The notes beneath the pieces were generated by a model. It made no database searches. It saw only the letters and a program-made list of their open reading frames with translations, and was not told the origin of the DNA. From Scatosoma sp045127595 (lineage in GTDB: Bacteria; Bacillota; Clostridia; Christensenellales; Borkfalkiaceae), in the NCBI GenBank assembly GCA_045127595.1, contig JBGVQS010000001.1:1-64000 (forward strand): a stretch of 64,000 nt of DNA. The letters run 5' to 3'. A program made the translations under genes and the position numbers. Below, in pieces: positions 29,979 through 39,158 of the stretch. Position 1 is the first letter of the stretch. Every line of letters begins with the position of its first letter.

Positions 29979-30737
29979 TCATAATCTCATAGAAATGCCC
30001 TCTTGGGCAAGCGTTTTCTTTAAAGCGGGAATGGCAATCTCCCCGAAATGGAATACCGAAGCGGCAAGCCCTGCCGACACAGTAGGAATTTCCTTAAAAA
30101 GCCGCACGAAATCTTCTTGACTGCCTGCGCCGCCCGAGGCGATTACGGGCACGTTTACCACTGCGCAAACGGCTTTTAAAAGCTCTAAATCAAACCCGTT
30201 TTTCACACCGTCCGTATCCATGGAATTGACCACGACTTCTCCCGCGCCCATATCCACGAGCCGTTTAATCCATTCAATCGCTTCCAAGCCCGTATCCACT
30301 CTGCCGCCCTTGGCAAACACGTGGAAACGCCCGTTCACGCGCTTGATGTCCGCGGAAAGCACGACGCATTGATTGCCGTACTTTTTCGCAGCTTCTTGGA
30401 CAAAAGCAGGGTTTTCTATTGCGCCCGAATTCACGCTGACCTTATCCGCACCGCAGGCAAGCACCCTTTCAAAATCCGCCGTCGAGCGAATCCCGCCCCC
30501 CACGGTAAGCGGAATAAATACGTTTTTTGCCGTTTCCCGTAAAATATCGGTAAATAAATTACGGTTTTCAGCCGACGCCGTAATGTCGTAAAAAACCAAC
30601 TCGTCCGCGCCGTTTTCCGAATAAAATTGCGCTAATTTCACAGGGGAATCGACTTCTTTCAAGCCCTCAAAATTTACCCCTTTTACCACCCTGCCGTCGC
30701 GCACGTCTAAGCAGGGAATAATACGTTTCGTTATCAT
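29979..30737 (-). CDS. hisF: HisF, imidazole glycerol phosphate synthase cyclase subunit
   Basis: This 252-aa (beta/alpha)8 enzyme makes IGP and AICAR from PRFAR and ammonia delivered by HisH. Catalytic Asp residues lie in IPCLDVRDGRVVKGVNF and VVLSADIKRVNG. Phosphate-binding loops are TVGGGIRSTADF and VIASGGAGSQEDF. It overlaps hisA by four bases. Confidence 0.96.
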   Translation of the reverse strand: MITKRIIPCLDVRDGRVVKGVNFEGLKEVDSPVKLAQFYSENGADELVFYDITASAENRNLFTDILRETAKNVFIPLTVGGGIRSTADFERVLACGADKVSVNSGAIENPAFVQEAAKKYGNQCVVLSADIKRVNGRFHVFAKGGRVDTGLEAIEWIKRLVDMGAGEVVVNSMDTDGVKNGFDLELLKAVCAVVNVPVIASGGAGSQEDFVRLFKEIPTVSAGLAASVFHFGEIAIPALKKTLAQEGISMRL

Positions 30738-31447
30738 TTTGCCACCTTAATTGCTTCTTCTAAATCAATCGCACCGATATAATACGCCTTGCCGATAATT
30801 GCGCCGTACAAATCCATTTTCGCAAGCGCTTCCACGTCGTCGAGCGTAGAAACACCGCCCGAAGCAACAATATCCAACGCATACTTTTCACCGAGCTTTT
30901 TATACAGCGCACGGTTTGTACCCTTCATTGCGCCGTCCTTGGAAATATCCGTACAAATGACCGTTTTCACGCCAAGCGTTTGCATTTTTTCCAAAAAACC
31001 GTCCAACGAATAAGCGGATTTTTCCACCCAGCCTTTGATAGCGATTTGTCCGTCCGCAACGTCCGCGCCAACCGCGATTTTATCGCCGTACGTATTTAAA
31101 GCCGTCTTTAAAAATTCCTCGTCCGTAACCGCCGCAGTCCCTAAAATCACGCGAGACGCACCCGCCGAAAGATAGGCTTCCACCGTTTCCATTTTACGGA
31201 TTCCGCCGCCGATTTCGATAAATAAGCCCGTTTCCTTGGCAATTGCCGTTACCATTTCCAAGTGCGCAGGCCGACCGAGCTTCGCGCCCTCTAAATCTAC
31301 CACGTGGATATATTCCGCGCCCTTATTCTTAAAATCGCGCGCGATAGCAACGGGGTCTTCGCTATATACCGTCATTTGCGCATAATCGCCCTTGTAAAGC
31401 CGCACCGCCTTTTGTCCGTATAAATCGATTGCGGGAAATATTCTCAT
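30734..31447 (-). CDS. hisA: HisA, ProFAR isomerase
   Basis: This 237-aa barrel enzyme catalyses the Amadori isomerisation before HisHF. Motifs: PAIDLYGQKAVRLYKGDYAQ, EIGGGIRKMETVEAYL, VGADVADGQIAIKGW and TDISKDGAMKGTN. It has the same barrel fold as HisF and is encoded next to it with a four-base overlap. Confidence 0.96.
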   Translation of the reverse strand: MRIFPAIDLYGQKAVRLYKGDYAQMTVYSEDPVAIARDFKNKGAEYIHVVDLEGAKLGRPAHLEMVTAIAKETGLFIEIGGGIRKMETVEAYLSAGASRVILGTAAVTDEEFLKTALNTYGDKIAVGADVADGQIAIKGWVEKSAYSLDGFLEKMQTLGVKTVICTDISKDGAMKGTNRALYKKLGEKYALDIVASGGVSTLDDVEALAKMDLYGAIIGKAYYIGAIDLEEAIKVAK

Positions 31448-31459
31448 AGCCTATCCCCC

Positions 31460-32068
31460 TTACAGCTCGCAAAAGGCACGGAGCATATTCAAGCCCGCTT
31501 CGCCGCTCTTTTCAGGGTGGAACTGACACCCAAAGACGTTTCCGCTTGATACAGCCGCCGTCAAAGGCTTTCCGTATTCGACGGTAGCCACTAAGGATTC
31601 GTCGCAGTCGCTTGCAAAATAGGAATGTACGAAATACACGAAATCCCCTTCCTTGCAATATTTAAAAAGCGGATTTTCCTTATGGAAATGCAAGCTATCC
31701 CAGCCCATATGCGGCACCTGCAATTCGTCGTCGATATAGCCGCGCATCGGCACGACTTCTCCCTTTAAAAGCCCCAAGCCTTCGTGTACGCCGTATTCAT
31801 GACTGCGCTCGAACAAAAGCTGCATACCAAGACAAATTCCCAAAAGTGGTTTTCCCTTGGCTACTTCCGCCAAAACGACCTTATCCATGCCCGATTCCCG
31901 AAGCTTTTTCGCCGCGTCCGCAAACGCGCCTACCCCCGGCAGCAAAATTCTATCCGCTTGTTCTATCACTTTTACGTCGGACGTGATTACCGCTTCCGCG
32001 CCCACCTTTTTTAAGGAACAAAGCACGGAAAACAAGTTCCCAACGCCGTAATCTACAATCGCAACCAT
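31460..32068 (-). CDS. hisH: HisH, glutamine amidotransferase subunit of IGP synthase
   Basis: This 202-aa class I amidotransferase has the catalytic Cys in LLGICLGMQLLFE and His-Glu in GCQFHPEKSG. It hydrolyses glutamine and channels ammonia to HisF. I chose ATG 32066-32068, overlapping the hisB stop; the frame allows a TTG one codon earlier. Confidence 0.95.
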   Translation of the reverse strand: MVAIVDYGVGNLFSVLCSLKKVGAEAVITSDVKVIEQADRILLPGVGAFADAAKKLRESGMDKVVLAEVAKGKPLLGICLGMQLLFERSHEYGVHEGLGLLKGEVVPMRGYIDDELQVPHMGWDSLHFHKENPLFKYCKEGDFVYFVHSYFASDCDESLVATVEYGKPLTAAVSSGNVFGCQFHPEKSGEAGLNMLRAFCEL

Positions 32069-32655
32069 CAAAGCACCCCTTTCGTCGAAGGCACTTCGTC
32101 CTTGCGCTTTTCGTCGATTGCCGTGGCTTTTGCCAAAGCGCGCGCAACCGCCTTGAACGTTCCTTCAATAATGTGGTGTGCGTTTTTCCCTGCGAGTTGA
32201 CGAATATGCAAGGTGATTTTCGATTCGCGCACAAACGCCGCAAAGAACTCCTCGCAAAGCTCGGTATCGAAATCCCCCACCTTTTCCGCGGCAATTTCCA
32301 AATGACAAGCAAGATAATCCCTGCCCGAAATATCCACCGCCGCCGCGATCAGCGTTTCGTCCATAGGGAGCATTATATCCCCGTAGCGCACAATGCCTTT
32401 CTTCTCCCCAAGCGCCGCCAAAAAAGCTTTCCCGAGCGCGATCCCGATATCTTCCGTCGTGTGATGATAATCCACCTGCACGTCGCCTACGCAACGCACG
32501 AATAAATCATACCCGGCATGCTTTGCAAACAAAGTGAGCATATGATCTAAAAAACCCGAACCGCTGTTTACGTCCGAAGCTCCCTTTCCGTCCAAAGTAA
32601 GTTTTACCGCAATATCCGTTTCCGCGGTTTTTCTAATAATCTCCGCACTTCTCAT
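32068..32655 (-). CDS. hisB: HisB, imidazoleglycerol-phosphate dehydratase
   Basis: This 195-aa monofunctional IGP dehydratase has Mn-binding motifs GSGFLDHMLTLFAKHAGYD, DYHHTTEDIGIALG and NAHHIIEGTFKAVARAL. It lacks the histidinol-phosphatase domain of enterobacterial HisB, so that step needs another enzyme. It overlaps hisC by four bases. Confidence 0.96.
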   Translation of the reverse strand: MRSAEIIRKTAETDIAVKLTLDGKGASDVNSGSGFLDHMLTLFAKHAGYDLFVRCVGDVQVDYHHTTEDIGIALGKAFLAALGEKKGIVRYGDIMLPMDETLIAAAVDISGRDYLACHLEIAAEKVGDFDTELCEEFFAAFVRESKITLHIRQLAGKNAHHIIEGTFKAVARALAKATAIDEKRKDEVPSTKGVL

Positions 32656-33719
32656 TCGTCCTGCTCCTTTAAGATTTCCTGCACTTTCGCAAGAAAAATT
32701 TCCATTTGCGCCTGCGTACCGATCGTGATACGGTTAAATTCCTTAATCCGTTCGCCCGTAAAATGTCTTACGAGTACGCCGCGCGCTTTCAAACGTTCGT
32801 ACAATGCCTGCCCGCCGATCTTTTCCGATTTTGCAAACAGGAAATTCGTCTTCGACGGCAATACTTCAAACCCAAGCTTTTCCAAAGCTTCCGACGTAAA
32901 TTCTCTAACGCGACAAATTTCCGCACAGTTGTCTTGAAACCATTTTTCTTCGCAAAGCGCCGCGTAGCCCGCCGCCATCGTCATGCGATTGACGTTATAG
33001 GGATTTGTGGAATATTTGATCGTATTCAAATCGGCAATCAGCTTTTCCGAGCCGATTCCAAGCCCTAATCTACCGCCTGCCAAGCTTCTCGATTTAGAAA
33101 AAGTTTGCGTTACAAGCAGGTTTTCGTATTTATCCACCAACGAAACACAGCTTTCGCCGCCAAAATCGACGTAGGCTTCGTCGATAATTACCACGTTGTT
33201 GGGGTTAGACGCTACGATTTCTTCTATTTCCTTTCTCGTCAACGCCATGCCCGTCGGCGCGTTGGGGTTTGCAATCACGATATTTTTGCCTATCCCCACG
33301 TACTCCCGATAATCGATTGAAAAATCTTCTTTCAAAGGCAAAATTTCATACGGAATTCCGTTCAATTTTGCAAATACGGGATAAAACCCGTAGGTAATAT
33401 CCGCAAAGACGATCGGGTGCGTTTCGTCGCAAAACGCCATGAACGCAAAATTTAAAATCTCGTCCGAGCCGTTCGTGAACAACAGCTGCGTCTTTTTCAC
33501 TCCCCAAGTTTGCGCCGCTTTTTCAAGCAATACCTTCACTTCGGGATCGGAGTATAAATGCAACCGCTCCCCTTCCTTTTTTACCGCTTCCGCAACCGAC
33601 GCAGGGGGCGGAAAAGGAGATTCGTTCGTGTTGAGCTTGATATACTCCATATCTTGCGGCTGTTCCCCAGGCGTATACGGGGAAAGCGCGCTAAATTTCT
33701 CGCTAAAAAATCTACTCAT
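32652..33719 (-). CDS. hisC: HisC, histidinol-phosphate aminotransferase
   Basis: This 355-aa PLP enzyme of fold type I has NTNESPFPPP at the N-terminus, ANPNAPTGMALT, VIIDEAYVDFGGE and the PLP-lysine in TQTFSKSRSLAGGRLGLGI. It transfers the amino group from glutamate to imidazole acetol phosphate. It is three bases from hisD. Confidence 0.93.
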   Translation of the reverse strand: MSRFFSEKFSALSPYTPGEQPQDMEYIKLNTNESPFPPPASVAEAVKKEGERLHLYSDPEVKVLLEKAAQTWGVKKTQLLFTNGSDEILNFAFMAFCDETHPIVFADITYGFYPVFAKLNGIPYEILPLKEDFSIDYREYVGIGKNIVIANPNAPTGMALTRKEIEEIVASNPNNVVIIDEAYVDFGGESCVSLVDKYENLLVTQTFSKSRSLAGGRLGLGIGSEKLIADLNTIKYSTNPYNVNRMTMAAGYAALCEEKWFQDNCAEICRVREFTSEALEKLGFEVLPSKTNFLFAKSEKIGGQALYERLKARGVLVRHFTGERIKEFNRITIGTQAQMEIFLAKVQEILKEQDE

Positions 33720-33722
33720 ATT

Positions 33723-35000
33723 TCAATCCTTTTCCACGCGCACCATCGCGCTTTTTGCGTGCGCCTGCAAGCCTTCCTTGTTCGCAAATGCCGCAACCTT
33801 ATCCGCTACCTTTTCCAGCGCGGCTTCCGTATAATAACAATATTGCGTCTTTTTCACAAAATCGTCCACTGAAAGCGGAGAGGAAAATTTCGCAGTACCG
33901 CTTGTAGGAAGCGTATGATTCGGACCAGCAAAATAATCCCCAAGCGCTTCGGGGCAGTATTTTCCAAGGAATACCGAGCCCGCGTGCTTTACCTTATCCA
34001 AGTAGACAAACGGCTGTTCCACGCAAAGCTCTAAATGCTCGGGCGCAATTTCGTTGGCAATCTCGATTGCGTCGAACAAATTGTCCGCAACGATAATTTT
34101 ACCGTTATCGTCGATAGAAACCCTTGCGATTTCCTTTCTTGAAAGCATAGGAATCTGTTTTTCAAGCTCTTTTGAAACCGCCTGTGCAAGCGCCATACTG
34201 TCAGTAACGAGCACCGCGCTTGCCATCTTGTCGTGTTCCGCTTGAGAAAGTAAATCTGCTGCCACGTAGGCAGGATTACAGCCCCCTTCCGCGACAATTA
34301 AAATCTCGCTCGGTCCAGCGATCATATCGATCGATACTTTGCCGAACACCTGCTTTTTCGCTTCCGCAACGTATGCGTTGCCAGGTCCGACGATTTTATC
34401 CACTTTGGGTACGCTCTCCGTACCGTATGCAAGCGCCGCAACCGCCTGCGCTCCGCCCATTTTAAAGATACGGTCTACACCAGCCACCCTTGCCGCCGTC
34501 AAAATGTCGGGATTCACGCTGCCGTCCTTTGCAGGGGGAGTTACCATAACGATTTCCTTACAGCCTGCAATTTTCGCGGGGATTGCGTCCATCAATACGG
34601 TAGACGGATACGCCGCCGTACCGCCCGGTACGTATAAACCTACCTTTTCAATCGGCGTAATTCTTTGCCCGACGATCACGCCGTCCGCACGCTGAATTTC
34701 AAACCCGTCGCGAACCTGCTTCGTGTGGAATGCACGAATATTTTCCGCCGCTTCTTCCAAAATCGCAACGAAGTTCCCGTCCGCGTTTTTATAGGCTTTT
34801 TCAATTTCCTCTTTCGTTACTTCTAAAGAAGTAAGTTTTACTTTATCGAATTTTTCCGCAAAGGCATACAGCGCGGAATCCTTGTTTTTAACGACTTCCG
34901 CAATAATCTCCGACACGGCGAGAGAAACGCTTGCAATCGGGTTATTTCTTGCGAAAATTTCTTCGGGGGTTACTTCCCCCCACTTGTAAATTTTGATCAT
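33723..35000 (-). CDS. hisD: HisD, histidinol dehydrogenase
   Basis: This 425-aa zinc enzyme catalyses the last two oxidations, from histidinol to histidine. Motifs: VGLYVPGGTAAYPSTVLMDA, GPGNAYVAEAKKQVFG, DMIAGPSEILIVAEG, LLSQAEHDKMASAVLVT, EHLELCVEQP and FAGPNHTLPTSGTA. Length is as usual for the family. Confidence 0.96.
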   Translation of the reverse strand: MIKIYKWGEVTPEEIFARNNPIASVSLAVSEIIAEVVKNKDSALYAFAEKFDKVKLTSLEVTKEEIEKAYKNADGNFVAILEEAAENIRAFHTKQVRDGFEIQRADGVIVGQRITPIEKVGLYVPGGTAAYPSTVLMDAIPAKIAGCKEIVMVTPPAKDGSVNPDILTAARVAGVDRIFKMGGAQAVAALAYGTESVPKVDKIVGPGNAYVAEAKKQVFGKVSIDMIAGPSEILIVAEGGCNPAYVAADLLSQAEHDKMASAVLVTDSMALAQAVSKELEKQIPMLSRKEIARVSIDDNGKIIVADNLFDAIEIANEIAPEHLELCVEQPFVYLDKVKHAGSVFLGKYCPEALGDYFAGPNHTLPTSGTAKFSSPLSVDDFVKKTQYCYYTEAALEKVADKVAAFANKEGLQAHAKSAMVRVEKD

Positions 35001-35021
35001 ATTCTCACCTGCTCGGCTCGT

Positions 35022-35642
35022 TTAGCCGATAATCTTCTTCAATTCAGCTGTCAAGCGTTCGATTTCTTCCGTTTTGAATTTAAAGCTCGCTTTATTGGCA
35101 ATCAATCTTGCGCTGATGGGCAAAATCGTTTCAATCACTTCCAAATCGTTTTCTTTCAAAGTCGTCCCCGTTTCCACAATATCCACGATGACGTCGGAAA
35201 GCCCTAAAATGGGCGCGATTTCAATCGAACCGTTCAGCTTGATAATATCGATATCGCGGCATTTGGACGCGTAAAAATTCTTCGCGATATTTTCAAACTT
35301 CGTCGCCACCTTCAACGTGTGTTTTCCGTCGTCGTAAAAGCCCTTTTTCGCGGCTACCGCCATACGGCATATACCCGTTTTTAAATCAAGTAATTCATAT
35401 ACGTTAGGGGAATATTCCGCCAAAATATCCTTGCCGCAAACGCCGATATCCGCCGCGCCGCGCTCTACGTAAATGGACACGTCGGACGGCTTTACCCAAA
35501 AATAACGCACGCCACGTTCAGGGTTTTCAAAAATCAGTTTTCGGCTGTTTTCCTTGATAGACGGACATTCAAACCCAGCCTGTTCAAAGGCAAGGTATAC
35601 CTTTTCTCCAAGTCTGCCTTTCGGTAATGCAACGTTGATCAT
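35022..35642 (-). CDS. hisG: HisG, short-form ATP phosphoribosyltransferase
   Basis: This 206-aa catalytic subunit lacks the C-terminal regulatory domain of long HisG. Motifs: ALPKGRLGEKVYLAFEQAG, GAADIGVCGKDILAEY and DIVETGTTLKENDLEVIE. Short HisG needs HisZ for activity and feedback control, and hisZ overlaps it by four bases. Confidence 0.95.
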   Translation of the reverse strand: MINVALPKGRLGEKVYLAFEQAGFECPSIKENSRKLIFENPERGVRYFWVKPSDVSIYVERGAADIGVCGKDILAEYSPNVYELLDLKTGICRMAVAAKKGFYDDGKHTLKVATKFENIAKNFYASKCRDIDIIKLNGSIEIAPILGLSDVIVDIVETGTTLKENDLEVIETILPISARLIANKASFKFKTEEIERLTAELKKIIG

Positions 35643-36733
35643 TTTTGCACCTCCGTAAGATCGATTTTAGACGTATAGCGAAGTTTCCCTTCCGTTTTTT
35701 GAACGCGAACGGTTTTTCCGTCCGTAATCAAAGCGTTGACCGTTTGCAGTAAAAGCGCTCCGTCCGTTTTATCGTCGTATAAAACGAGCGTATCCACGTC
35801 CGCGGTTTCTTTGACCGAGCCAAACCCGTCCAACAAATCGAGATTGACTGCAAAGCCGATTCCGCCTGCATTTTTGCCCATTTTGACAAGGAGTTTATCG
35901 TATCTTCCGCCCGAAAGCACCCCTTCGCCCACGCCGTCGATAAAGCCTTTAAAGACAATACCGCTGTAATAATCCATATCGTTGACAACGGAAAAATCCA
36001 AACGCATACGGTTGGCAAATTCCGTCTTTTCCAAAAGTGCGCAAAGTTTTTCAAGCTGTTTGTATTCCGCTAATGCCGCACCCGTTTTGCAAAGGGGCGC
36101 AAGCTTGTCAAGCGCTGTTGATAACGGTCCGTACGCGCCGATTACCGCCGTCAGCTTGTCCGCGCTCAAAGGGGAAATTGCATACTTTTCACAAAGTGCA
36201 AGAAGCTCATGCGCGTTCTTTTCCGCTATCAGCTTCATGGCTTCACGGCGGAAATTTTCTTCCGCGCCCATCTCGTCGAAAATCGCGGATAATATCCCCA
36301 AATCGGAAATATCCAACACGAAATTTTCGCTGATTATCGCAAGGCTTGCCGCCGCCAAATACACCGTTTCATATAATTCGTACAAGCCGATATTTCCAAC
36401 GCATTCCACGCCAGCCTGCGCAATTTCTTTAAAATGCTTGGTCATTTCGGAAATTCTATATACGTGTTCGGTATAATACACCTTTTTCGTGTCCCCATCC
36501 CCTACGCCGTTTTTCAAAATCGACAAAGTAACGTCGGGCTTCAACGCCAACAATCTTCCGTCCGTATCGTTGAAGGTAATTACGCCGTCTCCGATCAAGA
36601 ATTCCTTGTTTTTTACGTATAAATCGTATTCTTCGAACTTGCTCATTTTAAAGGGCAAGTATCCGTATTTTTTATAAAGCGACCGAAGCCGAATCGAAAT
36701 TCTTTCTTCTTCCTTTAAAATCATTTCGGTCAT
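35639..36733 (-). CDS. hisZ: HisZ, regulatory subunit of ATP phosphoribosyltransferase
   Basis: This 364-aa paralogue of histidyl-tRNA synthetase has class II motifs LLALKPDVTLSILKN, VYRISEMTKHFKEIAQAGVEC and GVLSGGRYDKLLVKMG. The anticodon-binding domain of HisRS is absent. It activates short HisG and senses histidine. AAGGAG precedes the start at 36733. It lies 29 bases after serA, probably in the same transcript. Confidence 0.92.
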   Translation of the reverse strand: MTEMILKEEERISIRLRSLYKKYGYLPFKMSKFEEYDLYVKNKEFLIGDGVITFNDTDGRLLALKPDVTLSILKNGVGDGDTKKVYYTEHVYRISEMTKHFKEIAQAGVECVGNIGLYELYETVYLAAASLAIISENFVLDISDLGILSAIFDEMGAEENFRREAMKLIAEKNAHELLALCEKYAISPLSADKLTAVIGAYGPLSTALDKLAPLCKTGAALAEYKQLEKLCALLEKTEFANRMRLDFSVVNDMDYYSGIVFKGFIDGVGEGVLSGGRYDKLLVKMGKNAGGIGFAVNLDLLDGFGSVKETADVDTLVLYDDKTDGALLLQTVNALITDGKTVRVQKTEGKLRYTSKIDLTEVQK

Positions 36734-36762
36734 AAGTTTACTCCTTTTTTTTCTAATGGCTC

Positions 36763-37926
36763 TTATTGAAAGGTGCGAACCCCAAACACCCCTTTAATCG
36801 AAGCGAGCTTCTCCAAAATATCTCCGCTTGCAGGAAGATTCGTTTCGACCATGGTGTAGGCAATTTCTCCTTTTGAACCATTTGTAAGATTTTCAATATT
36901 TACGTTTTCCCTTGAAAACGCCGACGTAATTTGCGAGAGCATATTCGGGATATTTTTATTCATAATACAAACGCGCGGTTTCCCCGTTTGCGGCAATCCC
37001 ACCGTCGGGAAATTGACGCTGTTTTTGATGTTACCGCAAATCAAAAACTCCTCTAACTCTTGCGCAGCCATAACCGCGCAGTGATCTTCCGATTCCACCG
37101 TGGACGCACCAAGATGCGGAATTGCAACAATCCCTTTTACCCCCACCGTTTCTTCCGTGGGAAAATCGGTAACGTAAACGGAAATCTTTCCTTTTTCTAT
37201 CGCTCGTTTTATATCCGCAACGTTGACAAGTTCCGCCCTTGCAAGATTGAGTATCCGTACCCCCTCTTTCATCAAGGAAATGCTCTTTTCGCAAATCATT
37301 TCCTTCGTTTGCGGCGTAGCGGGTACGTGCAAAGTGATATAATCGCAGGTTTTAAAAATTTCGTCGTAGCTTGCCGCCTGCTGTACGGACGGCGCAAGAC
37401 TCCACGCCGCTTTTGCCGTAATGTACGGATCGTAGCCCATCACCTTCATACCGAGCGAAATCGCCGCGTTTGCGACCATGCCGCCGATCGCGCCAAGCCC
37501 GATAACCCCGAGCGTTTTCCCTGCAAGCTCATGCCCGACAAAGGCTGCCTTTCCCGCTTCGACCTTTTTCGCGATCTCCCTTTCTCCTACCAAGCTTTCT
37601 GCCCATTTCACGCCGCCGATTACGTCGCGCGAAGCAAGCACCAACGCCGCGATTGCAAGCTCTTTTACAGCGTTTGCGTTTGCCCCAGGCGTATTGAATA
37701 CGACGATTCCCTTTTCCGTGCACTTGTCAACGGGAATGTTGTTTACCCCCGCGCCGCAACGGGAAATGGCGCGAAGTCCGTCCCAAAGCTCGATTTCATG
37801 TAAGGACGCGGAGCGAACCATAATCGCATCCGCGTTTTCCACCGCCTCGCTAACCTCGAAACGGTCCGCCGTTAAAACGTCCGTACCGACTTTGGCTATT
37901 TTATTCATCAATTTTATTTTTAACAT
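36763..37926 (-). CDS. serA: SerA, D-3-phosphoglycerate dehydrogenase
   Basis: This NAD-dependent enzyme starts serine synthesis. Motifs: GAGVNNIPVDKCTEKGI, LGVIGLGAIGGMVANAAIS (NAD fold), LNLARAELVNVADIKRAI and IPHLGASTVESEDHCAV with the catalytic His. A C-terminal ACT domain (PRVCIMNKNIPNMLSQITSA onward) is present and could bind serine. I prefer ATG 37924-37926; a GTG at 37932 also opens the frame. It follows a strong promoter and leads the his genes. Confidence 0.93.
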   Translation of the reverse strand: MLKIKLMNKIAKVGTDVLTADRFEVSEAVENADAIMVRSASLHEIELWDGLRAISRCGAGVNNIPVDKCTEKGIVVFNTPGANANAVKELAIAALVLASRDVIGGVKWAESLVGEREIAKKVEAGKAAFVGHELAGKTLGVIGLGAIGGMVANAAISLGMKVMGYDPYITAKAAWSLAPSVQQAASYDEIFKTCDYITLHVPATPQTKEMICEKSISLMKEGVRILNLARAELVNVADIKRAIEKGKISVYVTDFPTEETVGVKGIVAIPHLGASTVESEDHCAVMAAQELEEFLICGNIKNSVNFPTVGLPQTGKPRVCIMNKNIPNMLSQITSAFSRENVNIENLTNGSKGEIAYTMVETNLPASGDILEKLASIKGVFGVRTFQ

Positions 37927-37952
37927 ATTCACTCTCTCATTTTGCGGGAGCT

Positions 37953-37980
37953 ATTGTACCACAAATTTTTCGCCTGTCAA
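37953..37980 (-). promoter_or_regulatory. Promoter of serA and the histidine genes
   Basis: On the minus strand, TTGACA (37975-37980), a 16-base spacer and TACAAT (37953-37958) stand about 27 bases before serA. The spacing to serA leaves a short leader with no room for a T-box. Confidence 0.75.
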
Positions 37981-37997
37981 TAGGCAAGCGCCGCTTT

Positions 37998-39089
37998 TTA
38001 TACGTTTTTTGGATTATTTTTTGCAAATTCTTGCATAAACGCCACGAGCTTTTCTACCCCTTCGTAAGGCATAGCGTTATAGATCGAAGCGCGCATACCG
38101 CCGACCGAGCGGTGTCCTTTTAAATTATGCAAGCCGCTTTCCGCCGCTTCTTTGGCAAATTTTTTATCAAGCTCTGCATTTCCCGTAACAAACGTTACGT
38201 TCATCATGGAACGGCTCTCTTTTTCCACAGGCGCAACGTAATAATCTTGCCCGTCTAAATACCCGTATAACAGCGCGGCTTTTCTTTCGTTCCGCTTTTG
38301 CATTTCCTTTAAACCGCCGAGGGATAAAATCCATTCGCAAACAAGCTTTGCAATATAAATGCAATAGCAGGGCGGCGTATTGTACATAGATCCGTTTTCC
38401 GACATTACGCTCCAATTAAGCATGGTAGGCGTTTGCGCCCTTGCCCTGCCTAATAAATCTTCGCGGACAATGACGACCGTCAAGCCTGCCGCCGACATAT
38501 TTTTTTGTGCCCCTGCATAGATTACGCCAAATTTAGATACGTCTATCGGCTCGCTTAAAATACAAGACGACATATCCGCTACCAAGGGAATTTCTCCCAC
38601 GTTTGGAATATACGGAAATTTCGTGCCGTATATCGTATTGTTAAAGCAAATATGCACGTAAGCCGCGTCCTGTCGAAAATCTCCTTTTTCCGTTTTGGGA
38701 ACATAGGAAAAATTCCTGTCCTTGCTCGAAGCAACCGCTTTTATATCGCCGTATTTTTGCGCTTCCTGATAGGCTTTTGTCGAAAATTGCCCCGATAAAA
38801 TATAATCGGCTTTTCCGTCTTCGGGCAAAAGATTTAAAGGCACAGCCGCAAACTGCGTGGACGCGCCCCCTTGCAAAAACAGCACCTTGTAATTGTCGGG
38901 GATTTCCAGCACCTGCCGCAAAAGAGCTTCCGCCGCATGAATGATTTCTTCGTATATGGGAGAACGATGGCTCATTTCGAGCACCGACATTCCGCTGCCC
39001 TTATAATTGACAAGCTCCGCCGCCGCTCTTTCCAACACCTCTAACGGCAACATAGACGGTCCTGCTGAAAAATTATATACTTTTTCCAT
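37998..39089 (-). CDS. serC: SerC, phosphoserine aminotransferase
   Basis: This 363-aa PLP enzyme has YNFSAGPSMLPLEVLERAAA at the start, GMSVLEMSHRSPIYEEI, LFLQGGASTQFAAVPLNL and the PLP-lysine in IYAGAQKNMSAAGLTVVIV. It converts 3-phosphohydroxypyruvate to phosphoserine, and its C-terminus ends near GHRSVGGMRASIYNAMP. It is upstream of serA; no phosphoserine phosphatase is next to them. Confidence 0.95.
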   Translation of the reverse strand: MEKVYNFSAGPSMLPLEVLERAAAELVNYKGSGMSVLEMSHRSPIYEEIIHAAEALLRQVLEIPDNYKVLFLQGGASTQFAAVPLNLLPEDGKADYILSGQFSTKAYQEAQKYGDIKAVASSKDRNFSYVPKTEKGDFRQDAAYVHICFNNTIYGTKFPYIPNVGEIPLVADMSSCILSEPIDVSKFGVIYAGAQKNMSAAGLTVVIVREDLLGRARAQTPTMLNWSVMSENGSMYNTPPCYCIYIAKLVCEWILSLGGLKEMQKRNERKAALLYGYLDGQDYYVAPVEKESRSMMNVTFVTGNAELDKKFAKEAAESGLHNLKGHRSVGGMRASIYNAMPYEGVEKLVAFMQEFAKNNPKNV

Positions 39090-39158
39090 TTTTCTCTCCC
39101 ATATGTAATATTTCCAACAATTATTTTACGTTTTTTTTCCGTTTTTTGTTCCAAAGCA

